DNA of 64,000 nucleotides from Actinomadura chibensis NBRC 106107 (GCF_001552135.1 NZ_BCQP01000054.1:30306-94305), one strand, 5' to 3'; positions 16,308 through 25,130 are shown, numbered from the stretch's first letter. The notes: generated by a model from the letters alone, not told the origin. Numbers and translations are program-made.

Positions 16308-17750
16308 TTACGGGCGGCTGAACCCGAACGTGTACTCGCCGGAGCCGCTGTAGGCGTGGACGCGGTACCGGTAGGTGCCGGGGGCGCCGTTGTAGGTGAT
16401 GGTCTCGTCGGGGGTGGGGCTGATCGACTGGGCGACCGTCTGCCAGGTGGAGCCGTTCAGCTTCTGGAGGTAGAGGTCGAAGTCGACGCCGTCGGGGCCG
16501 TCCAGGCAGGCGGTGTGCGCGCCGGAGACGGTGGTGGTGTAGTCGCCGCTCGGCTGGTAGCTGCTGGACCCGGAGGCCAGCGAGCCGGTCAGCCTCGTGT
16601 CGTAGTCGCCGCACGCGCTCGGGCCGGGGCCGCCGCCCTCGGTGACGAGTCCGCGCCCCTGCTGCGCGAGGATCTGCAGGACCTCGCCGACCGGCTGGAA
16701 GTACGTCGTGTCGCCGGAGCCCTGGCCGTCGTTGCAGGTGCCGGACGTCCCGGACGTGATGCCCTGCGCCTGCCCCGCCTCGGTGAACAGCGCGCCGCCG
16801 GAGTCGCCCGGGTCGGCGCAGATGTTCGCCTGGATGAGGCCGCTGACGGCGCCCTCCTGGTAGTTGACGGTCACGTTGCGCTGCTGGATCGGTCCGCACC
16901 AGATCTGGGTGCTGGTGGTGCCGCCCGAGCGGCAGACCCGGCTGCCGACCGGCGCCTCCACCGCGCCCTGGATCGTCTGGTAGGTGCCGTTGTACTTGTT
17001 GACCTTCGGTGTGGGCGTCCACTGGCTGTTGACGTCCACCCAGGCGTAGTCGTCGCCGGGGAAGGACGAGCCGCCGAACGTGCCCTGCGCGACCTGGTTG
17101 GCGCCCTTCGTCTGCTCGCCCTTCTTCCCGCAGTGCCCGGCGGTGACGAACCCGCCCTGCACGGCGAACGCGACGGAGCAGCCGTACTGCGTCGTCCAGT
17201 ACCGCTCGCCGCCGACGATGTCGTAGACGAGGCGCGGCTTCGCCGCCGACCGGACGTACCTGACCTGCGCGGCGTCCACTCCGCTGGCCTTCGCGAACCG
17301 CTACGCGGCCGCCTTCGACGACGCCTGGACGACGACCCGGTTCGTCGCGGCGTCGACATACCAGGACGTCTCGGATTTCGGCGCGGCCTTCACATTCCGG
17401 TTCAACTTCGCCTGCGCGGCGTCAAGGTCGCGGGCGTCGTACTCCACGATCTTCGGTGTCGCGCCGGCCGCCCTGATCTCGGCGGCGGACGCGGCGTCGG
17501 TGGTCGCGACGACGATCCGGGTCCCGCTCTCGACCCAGGCGCCGCCGAACTTCGAACCGAGCGACATCTTCAGTTGCTTCTGAACGCCGGCGGCGCGGTC
17601 CGCCGGTCCGGGGACGGGTGCCGTGTGCGCCGGCCGCTTCGCCGCGGGCGCGTCGTACGAGCCGTACGACCCCGCGTGGGCCGGGGTCGCCGGCGCCACG
17701 ACGAGGCTGGACGCGGCCGCGATGCCCAGCACAATGTTTTTTCGTGCCAT
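16308..17750 (-). pseudogene. Secreted S1 (alpha-lytic/streptogrisin-type) protease interrupted by one in-frame amber codon
   Basis: If read through, 480 codons encode a signal peptide (MARKNIVLGIAAASSLVVAP, AHA cleavage), a pro-domain ending in SWYVDAATNRVVVQA, a chymotrypsin-fold protease with His (TAGHCG), Asp (DDYAWVDV) and Ser (GDPGDSGGALF; written ADPGDSGG in the sequence), and a C-terminal beta domain of pre-peptidase C-terminal type (about residues 385-480). Codon 150 is TAG (17301-17303); both sides are in the same frame with no other lesion. A good ribosome binding site (GGAGAG) precedes the ATG. Either a recent pseudogene, a sequencing error or readthrough; no ribosome binding site precedes the internal GTG after the stop. 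Confidence 0.85.
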
Positions 17751-17910
17751 TCGGGCTCTCCAGGGGGTGGGGAGAAAGGGAGGGGGTCACCCCGATGCCC
17801 GAAATAGTGGACCACCTGGTCATTAGCCGACAATCGATCGCACTAAAGTGGTTTTTCAGTGTGGATTCCGTTCTCATCGAACGGCCCCGAGCGGCGCCGG
17901 GCGGCGCTGG

Positions 17911-18558
17911 TCAGGGGTCGATGAGCAGCCGCGCGGCGGAGATCTCCAGCCGCGCCTGGATCTCCTCGGCGGTGGCGTTGCCGCGCAGCATCTCGATCAT
18001 CTCCATGGTCCAGATGCCCGCCAGCGCGCGGGCGACGAGCCGGCGCGGGTCGTCGGCGGGGACGGCGGCGGAGTCGCCGGTCGCGGCGGCGCGCAGCAGC
18101 AGCCCGGTCATCCGCTCGCCGAAGTCGGTCTTGACGTCGGAGAGGAGCAGCGACCTGATCAGCGCCTCGGCCAGTTCGGGCTCGCGCATCAGCCCCCGGG
18201 TGGCGCGCATCAGCACCTCGACGGCGCGCTGCGGCGGGTCGCCCGCGCGGGGCGGGCGGCGCTCGATGCTGCCTTCGAGGAGGTCGAGCTCCTCGCTGAC
18301 CACGGCGACGACCAGGTCCATCTTGGACGGGAAGTACCGGTAGAGCGTGCCCAGCGCGACCCCCGCCCGCTCGGACACGGTGCGCATCTGCATCGCCTCG
18401 ATGCCGCCCCGCGACGCCAGCGCCGCCGCGGCCTGGACGATACGCTTGCGCCGCTGGTGCTGGCTCCGGGAGCGCACGCCCTGGCCCTGCGGCCCGGACG
18501 CGCCGCCCGCGGGCCGCCCCCGGGTCTCGTCCTCGGTCGCCGTCGGCTCTGCGGTCAC
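17911..18558 (-). CDS. TetR-family regulator, KstR-like
   Basis: A 215-residue TetR repressor. The DNA-binding region RRKRIVQAAAALASRGG with MQMRTVSERAGVALGTLYRYF closely follows mycobacterial KstR, the repressor of sterol catabolism that responds to acyl-CoA type ligands. GTG 18558 was chosen over an upstream GTG at 18618 because GAAGGGA lies at the right distance and the longer form would cover a KstR-like operator. It is divergent from two acyl-CoA dehydrogenase genes, each side having an AAC-NN-GTT type box. It probably represses itself and that pair; the ligand is unknown. Confidence 0.85.
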   Translation of the reverse strand: MTAEPTATEDETRGRPAGGASGPQGQGVRSRSQHQRRKRIVQAAAALASRGGIEAMQMRTVSERAGVALGTLYRYFPSKMDLVVAVVSEELDLLEGSIERRPPRAGDPPQRAVEVLMRATRGLMREPELAEALIRSLLLSDVKTDFGERMTGLLLRAAATGDSAAVPADDPRRLVARALAGIWTMEMIEMLRGNATAEEIQARLEISAARLLIDP

Positions 18559-18618
18559 GGTCGGTCCCTTCTTCGCGGGCGCGGTCGCCCGGCGCGTCCC
18601 CCAGGATACAACCCGCAC

Positions 18619-18632
18619 GAGAACGTGTTATC
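18619..18632. promoter_or_regulatory. KstR-like operator, regulator side
   Basis: GAGAACGTGTTATC keeps the AAC-NN-GTT core of the KstR consensus TNNAACNNGTTNNA and misses only the outer two bases. It lies about 60 bp upstream of the regulator start, suiting autoregulation. Confidence 0.55.
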
Positions 18633-18742
18633 TGATCCGCCGCGGCCAGGGCGTGTCACACGGTCCGGCGTCTCGTCAAGAACCCTGACTCGCTAGGTGA
18701 ATCCCGTCGCGCGCGGAGACGACCACGCCACTGGACACTTAC

Positions 18743-18756
18743 TAGAATCTGTTCTA
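18743..18756. promoter_or_regulatory. KstR-like operator, dehydrogenase side
   Basis: TAGAATCTGTTCTA is a near-perfect inverted repeat (TAGAA/TTCTA) and fits TNNAACNNGTTNNA with one mismatch. It lies 46 bp upstream of the first acyl-CoA dehydrogenase start, a plausible repressor position. Confidence 0.65.
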
Positions 18757-18802
18757 CTTTCAGCTCGGTGGCCGGGGCACGGCCCGGGAGGAGAGCGGCG
18801 CG

Positions 18803-19969
18803 GTGGACTTCAACCTCGACGAGACCCAGCGGGAGCTCCAGGGCCTCGCCGCGGGCGTGCTCGCCCGCGAGGCGGCGCGCGAGCGGCTGGAGGCGTTCGA
18901 GCGGGACGGCGCCCCCTACGACGCCGCGGCCTGGCGGGCGCTCGCGTCGGCGGGCGTGCTCGGGGCCGTCCTGCCGGAGGACGCGGGCGGCGCGGGCCTC
19001 GGCCCGGTCGAGCTGGCGGTCGTCCTGCGGGAGGCGGGCGCGCGGGTCGCGCCCGTCCCGCTGTACGCGTCGCTGGCGCTCGCGGGCGTCCCGCTCGGCC
19101 GGCACGGCACCCCCGCCCAGCGCGCGCTGCTCGCCCCGCTGGCGGCGGGCGAGACGGTCCTGACCGGCGCGTACCGCGAGGTCGGCCCCACCGGACGGGT
19201 CGCGGCGACCGCGCGCCGGGACGGCGGCGGCTTCGTCCTCGACGGCGTGAAGACGTTCGTGCCGTACGCGCGGGAGGCGGCCCGGATCCTCGTACCGGCC
19301 CGCGTGGACGGCGCGGGCGTCGGCGTGTTCCTCGTCGAGCCCGCCGCCGCGGCGATCAGCCCGCAGCCGTCCGCGACGTCCGAGCCGCTGTCGCGGGTCG
19401 CGCTCGGCGGCGTCCGCGTCGGGCCGGACGCCCTGCTCGGCGGCGCCGCGGACGGCGCCGCCTGGGACACGCTGCGCCGCACCGCCGTCGCCGGGGCGGT
19501 GGCCGTCGCGTCCGGCGTGGTCGACGGCGCGCTGGAGCTGACCAAGGAGTACGTCAGGACGCGCGAGCAGTTCGGCCGGGCGCTCGCGCAGTTCCAGGCC
19601 GTCACCATGCAGATCGGTGACGTCTACATCGCCAAACGCGCCCTGGATGTGGCGGTCTGGGCAGGCGTGTGGCGGCTCGCCGAAGGCGCGCCCGACACCG
19701 ACGAGGTCCTCGCCGTCGCCGCCTACAACGCCTGCGGCCCCGTCGTGGAGGCCCTCTACACGTGCCAGCACCTGCACGGCGGCATCGGCCTGGACGTCAC
19801 CTACCCGCTGCACCGCCACTTCGCCTGGGGCAAGCAGTGCGCGCACCTCCTCGGCGGCGCGGACGACCCCCTCGACTCGCTCGGCGACCTGCTCGCCGCC
19901 GGCGCCCCGGACGCCCCGGACGTCCCGGACGCCCCCCGGGACGGCGTCCTCCAGGAAGGCAGGGTGTGA
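18803..19969 (+). CDS. Acyl-CoA dehydrogenase subunit (FadE28-like partner of a heteromeric ACAD)
   Basis: A 388-residue flavoprotein of the acyl-CoA dehydrogenase family. It has the N-terminal helical domain (MDFNLDETQRELQGLAAGVL), a middle beta domain and the FAD-binding C-terminal motifs RTREQFGRALAQFQAVTMQIGD in part and HLHGGIGLDVTYPLHRHF. The canonical catalytic Glu region is not obvious, as in one subunit of the alpha2-beta2 steroid side-chain dehydrogenases (ChsE1-ChsE2). GTG start with GGAGAGCGGCGC upstream. Its stop overlaps the next dehydrogenase (TGATG), and both sit behind a KstR-type operator. The last 30 residues are Ala/Asp/Pro rich. Confidence 0.85.
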   Translation: MDFNLDETQRELQGLAAGVLAREAARERLEAFERDGAPYDAAAWRALASAGVLGAVLPEDAGGAGLGPVELAVVLREAGARVAPVPLYASLALAGVPLGRHGTPAQRALLAPLAAGETVLTGAYREVGPTGRVAATARRDGGGFVLDGVKTFVPYAREAARILVPARVDGAGVGVFLVEPAAAAISPQPSATSEPLSRVALGGVRVGPDALLGGAADGAAWDTLRRTAVAGAVAVASGVVDGALELTKEYVRTREQFGRALAQFQAVTMQIGDVYIAKRALDVAVWAGVWRLAEGAPDTDEVLAVAAYNACGPVVEALYTCQHLHGGIGLDVTYPLHRHFAWGKQCAHLLGGADDPLDSLGDLLAAGAPDAPDVPDAPRDGVLQEGRV

Positions 19970-21141
19970 TGTTCATCGATCTGACCGGCGAGCAGAAGAG
20001 GCTCCGCGCCGAGCTGCGCGAGTACTTCGAGAACTGCCTCACCGCGGAGCAGCGCGCCGCCATCCTGGACGACCCGTTCGGCCCCGAGTACCTGGCGCAC
20101 TGCAGGCGCCTCGGACGCGACGGCATGCTCGGCGTCGCGCTGCCCGCGGAGTACGGCGGCCGCGGCTACGGCCCGGTCGAGCAGACGATCTTCGCCAACG
20201 AGATCGCCCGCGCGGAGGTCACCTACCCGCTGATCACGCTGAACTCGGTGGCGCCGACGATCCTGCAGTACGGCTCGGACGCCCACAAGGAGTTCTTCAT
20301 CCCGCGCATCCTCGCGGGCGAGTGCCACTTCGCGGTCGGCTACAGCGAGCCGGGCGCGGGCACCGACCTCGCCGCGCTGCGCACCACCGCCGTCCGCGAC
20401 GGCGGCGACTACGTCGTCAACGGCCAGAAGGTCTTCACGTCCGGCGCGCACACCAGCGACTACGTGTGGCTCGCCGCCCGCACCGACCCGGACGCGAAGA
20501 AGCACAAGGGCATCTCGATGTTCATCGTCGACTGCCGCGACCCCGGCTTCTCCTGGACGCCGATCACCACGATGGACGGCCGCCACCACACCAACGCGAC
20601 CTACTTCCAGGACGTCCGCGTCCCGGCGGACATGCTGATCGGCGAGGAGAACAAGGGCTGGGACCTCATCGTCAACCAGCTCAACCACGAGCGGGTCACG
20701 CTCGGCCCGGCGGGCAACATCGGGCACGTGCACGTCCGGCTCGACCGCTGGGCCCGCACCACTTCCGGCCCGGACGGGCGGCCGCTGATCGAGCAGCCCG
20801 CCGTCCGCCGCGCGGTCGCCCGCGTGTACGCCTACCTGCGCGTCAACGAGCTGCTCAACTGGCAGGTCGCGGCCAACCAGGACCTCGGCTGGCTCGGCGC
20901 GCCGGACGCGTCCGCCACCAAGGTCTACGCGTCGGAGCGGGTGCAGGAGGTCGGCCGGATCGTCGGCGACGTCCTCGCCCGGTTCGGCGACCCGGGCGAC
21001 CCGGCGACCGCCGAGTTCGCGGCGGCGGCCGACCGGCTGGCGAAGGGCGCGCTCGTGCTGACGTTCGGCGGCGGCGTCAACGAGGTCCAGCGCGAGCTGA
21101 TCGCGATGATCGGCCTCGGCCTCCCGCGGGCGCCTCGCTGA
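19969..21141 (+). CDS. Acyl-CoA dehydrogenase subunit (FadE29/ChsE2-like)
   Basis: A 390-residue acyl-CoA dehydrogenase. From the start (MFIDLTGEQKRLRAELREYF) through YSEPGAGTDLAALRTTAVRDG, HTNATYFQDVRVP and LNWQVA to the end GGGVNEVQRELIA it follows the mycobacterial FadE29-type subunit of the heteromeric dehydrogenases that act on sterol side-chain CoA thioesters. ATG 19969 overlaps the partner stop by one base, so equal expression is expected. I infer a heterotetramer with the upstream gene product. The 3' end overlaps the convergent glutamate decarboxylase by 65 bp. Confidence 0.88.
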   Translation: MFIDLTGEQKRLRAELREYFENCLTAEQRAAILDDPFGPEYLAHCRRLGRDGMLGVALPAEYGGRGYGPVEQTIFANEIARAEVTYPLITLNSVAPTILQYGSDAHKEFFIPRILAGECHFAVGYSEPGAGTDLAALRTTAVRDGGDYVVNGQKVFTSGAHTSDYVWLAARTDPDAKKHKGISMFIVDCRDPGFSWTPITTMDGRHHTNATYFQDVRVPADMLIGEENKGWDLIVNQLNHERVTLGPAGNIGHVHVRLDRWARTTSGPDGRPLIEQPAVRRAVARVYAYLRVNELLNWQVAANQDLGWLGAPDASATKVYASERVQEVGRIVGDVLARFGDPGDPATAEFAAAADRLAKGALVLTFGGGVNEVQRELIAMIGLGLPRAPR

Positions 21142-22576
21142 CGTCCTGCTTCTTCCCGCCGACCGGGGTCCGCTTCGGCTCGGTGCCGTGCGCGAAGCCC
21201 GCGTCGGCGGCCGCGTCGTGCTGCGGCTCGCGCTGCGCCTCCAGCCGGGGCACGACGCGGCGGAGGTCGTCCAGGAGCATGTCGGCGAGGTCGTGGCTGA
21301 ACCCGTTGCGGACGACGACGCGCAGCACGGCGAGGTCGGTCCGGTTCGCGGGGAAGGTGTAGGCGGGGACGAGCCAGCCCCGCTCGCGCAGCGCGGCGGA
21401 CACGTCGAACACGTTGAACGGGGCGTCGCCGTCCTTCACCCGGAACGCGAACACCGGGAGGTCGGCGCCGTCGGTGAGCAGCGCGAACGGGCCGAGCGTG
21501 CCGATCGCGGACGCGAGCCGGACGGCGGTGTCCCGGCACGTCCGCTGGACGCGCTGGTACCCGGCGAAGCCGAGCCGCAGGAAGTTGTAGTACTGGGCGA
21601 CGACCTGCGCGCCGGGGCGGGAGAAGTTCAGCGCGAACGTCGGCATGTCGCCGCCGAGGTAGTTCACCCGGAACACGAGGTCCTCGGGGAGGGCGCTCTC
21701 GTCCCGCCACACCGCCCAGCCGACGCCGGGCATGACCAGCCCGTACTTGTGCCCGGAGGTGTTGACCGACGCGACCCGCGGCAGCCGGAAGTCCCAGCGC
21801 AGGTCGGGGTCGAGGAAGGGGGCGACCATCGCGCCGGACGCGCCGTCCACGTGGATCGGGACGTCGACGCCCGTCCGCCGCTCCAGGTCGTCGAGCGCTT
21901 CGGCGATCTCGGCGACCGGCTCGTAGCTGCCGTCGAAGGTGGACCCGAGGACGGCGACGACGCCGATCGTGTTCTCGTCGCACAGTTCGACCGCCTCGGC
22001 CGCGCCGAGGTGGAACCGGTCGCCCTCCATCGGCACGTACCGGGGTTCGACCTCGAAGTAGTCGGCGAACTTCTCCCAGCAGATCTGCACGTTGACGCCC
22101 ATGACGATGTTCGGCCGGTCGGCCGGCTCCCCGGCCGCGCGCCGCCGGTGCCGCCAGCGCCGCTTCAGCGCGAGCCCGCCGAGCATCGCCGCCTCGCTGG
22201 ACCCGGTCGTGGAGCAGCCGACGGCGCGGCGCGGGTCGGGGGCGTGCCAGAGCCGGGCGAGCATGTGGACGCAGCGCAGCTCCAGCTCGGCCGTCCGCGG
22301 GTACTCGTCCTTGTCGATCATGTTCTTGGCGGCGCACTCGGCCATCAGCGTCCCCGACTCCGGCTCCGCCCAGGTGGACACGAACGTGGCGAGGTTCAGC
22401 CGCGCGTTGCCGTCCAGCATCAGCTCGTCGTGGACGATCTGGTACGCCGTCCCCGGCTCCATCTCGCCGGCGGGCAGCGCGTACCGGGGGACGGTCAGCG
22501 GCTCCCGGCTGAAGATCGGGTTGATCTCGAGGTCGTGGCCGCCCCGCCCGTCCCGCCGGGGATGTCTCGGTGGCAT
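21077..22576 (-). CDS. gad: Glutamate decarboxylase
   Basis: A 499-residue PLP enzyme converting glutamate to GABA and CO2, consuming a proton. Family motifs are LNLATFVSTW, CSTTGSSEAAMLGGLALKRRW in part, HVDGASGAMVAPF and the PLP-Lys in SVNTSGHKYGLVMPG; NYLGGDMPTFALNFSRP is typical. The ATG at 22576 follows GGGAGGGGG. The C-terminal 40 residues beyond the usual family end run into the 3' end of the convergent dehydrogenase gene (65-bp overlap) and look unconserved, as if an original stop was lost. No GABA antiporter gene is adjacent. Confidence 0.92.
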   Translation of the reverse strand: MPPRHPRRDGRGGHDLEINPIFSREPLTVPRYALPAGEMEPGTAYQIVHDELMLDGNARLNLATFVSTWAEPESGTLMAECAAKNMIDKDEYPRTAELELRCVHMLARLWHAPDPRRAVGCSTTGSSEAAMLGGLALKRRWRHRRRAAGEPADRPNIVMGVNVQICWEKFADYFEVEPRYVPMEGDRFHLGAAEAVELCDENTIGVVAVLGSTFDGSYEPVAEIAEALDDLERRTGVDVPIHVDGASGAMVAPFLDPDLRWDFRLPRVASVNTSGHKYGLVMPGVGWAVWRDESALPEDLVFRVNYLGGDMPTFALNFSRPGAQVVAQYYNFLRLGFAGYQRVQRTCRDTAVRLASAIGTLGPFALLTDGADLPVFAFRVKDGDAPFNVFDVSAALRERGWLVPAYTFPANRTDLAVLRVVVRNGFSHDLADMLLDDLRRVVPRLEAQREPQHDAAADAGFAHGTEPKRTPVGGKKQDVSEAPAGGRGRSSRSARAGPR

Positions 22577-22588
22577 GCCCGCGTCCCC

Positions 22589-22614
22589 CTCCCTGCGCTC
22601 GCTCGCGCAGGGAG
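22589..22614 (-). other. 5'-leader hairpin in front of glutamate decarboxylase
   Basis: A perfect 10-bp inverted repeat (22589-22598 with 22605-22614, 6-nt loop) lies 12 bp upstream of the gad ATG. On the mRNA one arm ends in GGGAG, part of the purine-rich ribosome binding region, so the stem could limit translation. Regulation is inferred from position only. Confidence 0.5.
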
Positions 22615-22675
22615 TACCCGCGGCGGCGCGTCCCACACCGGGAGTCTCCGCAGGTCGGCGCAGGTCAGCGGTGGG

Positions 22676-23347
22676 TCAGGACGGGGCGCGCGGCGGCTGG
22701 TTCAGGCCGTTCTCCAGGACGGCGAAGGCCCGGTCGATGGTCTCCGACAGCGAGCCGAACGCCTCCGGGTGGTGGCGGACGGCGTCGGCGGCGGCCTGGA
22801 ACCCGCACGTCGCCGCGGCCGCGATGATGTGCGGCAGCAGCTCGTTGGCCGGGTCGAGGCCGAGCCGCTCGGCGATGACCTCGGTCAGCAGGGCCTGCTT
22901 CTTGCGCGCGTGCTCCATGCTGCGCGCCATCATGGCCGGGCTGTCGCTCGTCATCGTCAGCATGCACTCGAAGCGCTCGGTGTCGAAGCCGAGCTCGCCG
23001 CGCTCGCAGGCGCGGGCGATGCCGACGACCGTCCGGCGCAGCGCCGTCATGATCGGTTCCTCGGCCGGACGCTCGCGCAGCGCCGCGAAGACGGCGCGCA
23101 TCTGCTCCTCCTGGAAGGTGAGCGCGACGTCCTCCTTCGAGGCGAAGTAGCGGAAGAACGTGCGGGACGAGACGTCGACGGCGTCGGCGATCTCCTCGAC
23201 GGTGGTGGCGTCGAACCCCTTCTCGGCGAAGAGGGCGAACGCCGCGTCGACGAGGGCCTCGCGGGTGCGCTGCTTCTTGCGTTCGCGCCTGCCCGGGGGC
23301 TGGGAACCGGAACAGGCTACGCCGGTCTCGGGGGCGGTCGCGGTCAT
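22676..23347 (-). CDS. TetR-family regulator
   Basis: A 223-residue TetR repressor with the N-terminal HTH RTREALVDAAFALFAEKGF and VEEIADAVDVSSRTFFRYF (about residues 27-75); the C-terminal ligand domain is helical and typical in length. It is divergent from a DHA2-type efflux gene, with a palindromic operator between them. The ATG at 23347 lacks a ribosome binding site but has a good promoter six bases upstream, suggesting a leaderless message. It probably represses the efflux gene and is released by a transported drug or metabolite. Confidence 0.9.
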   Translation of the reverse strand: MTATAPETGVACSGSQPPGRRERKKQRTREALVDAAFALFAEKGFDATTVEEIADAVDVSSRTFFRYFASKEDVALTFQEEQMRAVFAALRERPAEEPIMTALRRTVVGIARACERGELGFDTERFECMLTMTSDSPAMMARSMEHARKKQALLTEVIAERLGLDPANELLPHIIAAAATCGFQAAADAVRHHPEAFGSLSETIDRAFAVLENGLNQPPRAPS

Positions 23348-23353
23348 GTGCGA

Positions 23354-23382
23354 AGTGTAGCCACCCGCCGACCCCGAGCCAA
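23354..23382 (-). promoter_or_regulatory. Leaderless promoter of the TetR gene
   Basis: On the minus strand TTGGCT (23377-23382) and TACACT (23354-23359) are separated by 17 bp, and TACACT is followed after six bases by the ATG. A half-site (CGACAGTTA, 23384-23392) of the operator next to the efflux gene lies just upstream. Confidence 0.6.
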
Positions 23383-23440
23383 GCGACAGTTACTGACCGA
23401 TGTCGTGAGATGAATCATGTCTCAGCGCGACTTTCGGCGG

Positions 23441-23469
23441 TTGACGCCAACTGTCACAGCATGACAGTT
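23441..23469 (+). promoter_or_regulatory. Efflux-gene promoter overlapping a TetR operator
   Basis: TTGACG (23441-23446) and ACAGTT (23464-23469) are 17 bp apart. The inverted repeat AACTGTCA-CAGCA-TGACAGTT (23449-23469, perfect 8-bp arms) fills the spacer and the -10 box, the position for direct repression by the adjacent TetR protein. Confidence 0.65.
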
Positions 23470-23498
23470 TGAGGGCCTGTCCACACCGGAGGTCGTTC

Positions 23499-25121
23499 AT
23501 GACTCAGTTCCAGGGCGCCGAGAGGATCGACTCCGGCGCCGTCCGCGTACCGCCGCCGAGGGACCAGGCGCGCGGGCGTCCGGCGAGGCCGGGGCACGGC
23601 CATCCATGGCTCACGCTCGTCGCCGTCGCGCTCGGCGTGATGATGGTCGGCCTCGACGCGACCGTCGTGTCCATCGCCAACCCCGCGATCGCCCGCGACC
23701 TCGGCGCGAGCCTGTCCGGGCTCCAGTGGGTCACCAACGCCTACCTGCTGGCGCTCGCCGTCACGCTGATCCCGGCCGGGAAGATCGCCGACCGGTTCGG
23801 CCGCAAGCGGACGTTCCTCGCGGGCGTGGTCGGGTTCGCCGTCTCCTCGCTGCTGATCGGACTGTCCGGCGGGCTCGGGATGGTCATCTTCTGGCGCGTC
23901 GTGCAGGGGTTCGCGGGGGCGCTCCTGCAGCCCGCCAGCCTCGCCATCCTGCGCAACACCTTCCCCGCCGAGCGGCTGAACGCGGCCATCGGCATCTGGG
24001 GGTCCACGGTCGGCATCTCCATCGCGGGCGGTCCGATCGTCGCCGGACTCCTCGTCGAGAACGTCAACTGGGAGTCGGTCTTCTTCCTGAACGCGCCGCT
24101 GGGCGTCGTCGCGCTGCTCGTCGGCCTCTGGGTGATCCGCGAGTCCAAGGACGAGGACGCCGCGGGCTCGTTCGACCTGTCCGGCGTCGCGACGCTCACC
24201 GGCGCGCTGTTCGCGCTGGTCTGGGGCCTGATCAAGGCGGGCGAGCACGGCTTCGGGGACGGCGTCCCGCTCCTCTCGTTCGCCGCGGCGGCCGTCCTGT
24301 TCGCCGCGTTCGTCGTGAACGAGCTGCGGGTGGAGCGCCCGCTGCTGCCGCTCGGGCTGTTCCGCTCGGTGTCGCTGTCGGCGGCGACCGGGCTCATCGT
24401 CCTCGGCTTCTTCGGGATGTTCGGGACGATCTTCTTCATCACCCTCTACCTGCAGCAGGTGCACGGCATGAGCCCGGTGGACGCGGGCGTCCGGATGCTG
24501 CCGATGACCGGCGTGTTCATCGTCGCGTCCCCGCTCGCGGGCGCGCTGACCAGCCGGTTCGGGCCGCGGCTGCCGCTCGTCCTCGGGATGGCGTTCACCG
24601 CGACCGCCATGTTCGGCCTGTCGCGGATCGGGGTGGACGCCCCCTACGTCCAGCTCTGGCCGTGGTTCGTGCTCGTCGGGCTGGCGTTCGGGATGGTGAT
24701 CGTGGCGGGCACGGAGGCCATCGTCGGCAACGCGCCCGCGCACCTCGCGGGCGTCGCGGGCGGGCTCCAGCAGACGGCCGCGCAGGTCGGCGGCGTGCTC
24801 GGCACGTCGGTGCTCGGCGTGCTGCTGTCCACGAAGGTCGGGGACGTGCTGTTCGGACGCCTCACCGAGGCCGGGGTGCCCGGTTCGACGGCGGAGCAGG
24901 TCGCCGGCCAGGGCGGGATCGTCTCGCAGGGCGTGGCGCCCGTCCCGCCGGGGTCGTCGGCGCGGACCGCCGACGCCATCACGACCGGCAGCCACCTCGC
25001 GTTCATGGACGGCTTCCAGAACGCGCTGACGGTCGCCGGGGCGGTCGCCGTGGTCGCGGTCCTCGCGGCGCTGCTCGTCCGGCGGGGGAGCACCCCGGTG
25101 GACGGCGCAGCGGCCGCGTGA
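23499..25121 (+). CDS. MFS drug efflux transporter (DHA2 / EmrB-QacA type)
   Basis: A 540-residue proton-coupled exporter with about 14 hydrophobic helices between residues 35 and 530. Motif A of the family appears as GKIADRFGRKRTF (about 87-100) and the DHA motif as LDATVVSIANPAI (about 47-60); GGPIVAGLLVE matches the antiporter motif C region. An unusually basic, Pro-rich cytoplasmic N-terminus of 35 residues precedes the first helix. ATG 23499 follows CCGGAGG. Control by the divergent TetR is expected. The substrate is unknown. Confidence 0.92.
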   Translation: MTQFQGAERIDSGAVRVPPPRDQARGRPARPGHGHPWLTLVAVALGVMMVGLDATVVSIANPAIARDLGASLSGLQWVTNAYLLALAVTLIPAGKIADRFGRKRTFLAGVVGFAVSSLLIGLSGGLGMVIFWRVVQGFAGALLQPASLAILRNTFPAERLNAAIGIWGSTVGISIAGGPIVAGLLVENVNWESVFFLNAPLGVVALLVGLWVIRESKDEDAAGSFDLSGVATLTGALFALVWGLIKAGEHGFGDGVPLLSFAAAAVLFAAFVVNELRVERPLLPLGLFRSVSLSAATGLIVLGFFGMFGTIFFITLYLQQVHGMSPVDAGVRMLPMTGVFIVASPLAGALTSRFGPRLPLVLGMAFTATAMFGLSRIGVDAPYVQLWPWFVLVGLAFGMVIVAGTEAIVGNAPAHLAGVAGGLQQTAAQVGGVLGTSVLGVLLSTKVGDVLFGRLTEAGVPGSTAEQVAGQGGIVSQGVAPVPPGSSARTADAITTGSHLAFMDGFQNALTVAGAVAVVAVLAALLVRRGSTPVDGAAAA

Positions 25122-25130
25122 CGCCCCTGG

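Noticed and set aside
16308..17279. The protease domain as an independent gene starting at the GTG after the amber codon
   Set aside because: No ribosome binding site, no signal peptide and an intact pro-region lies in the same frame directly upstream.
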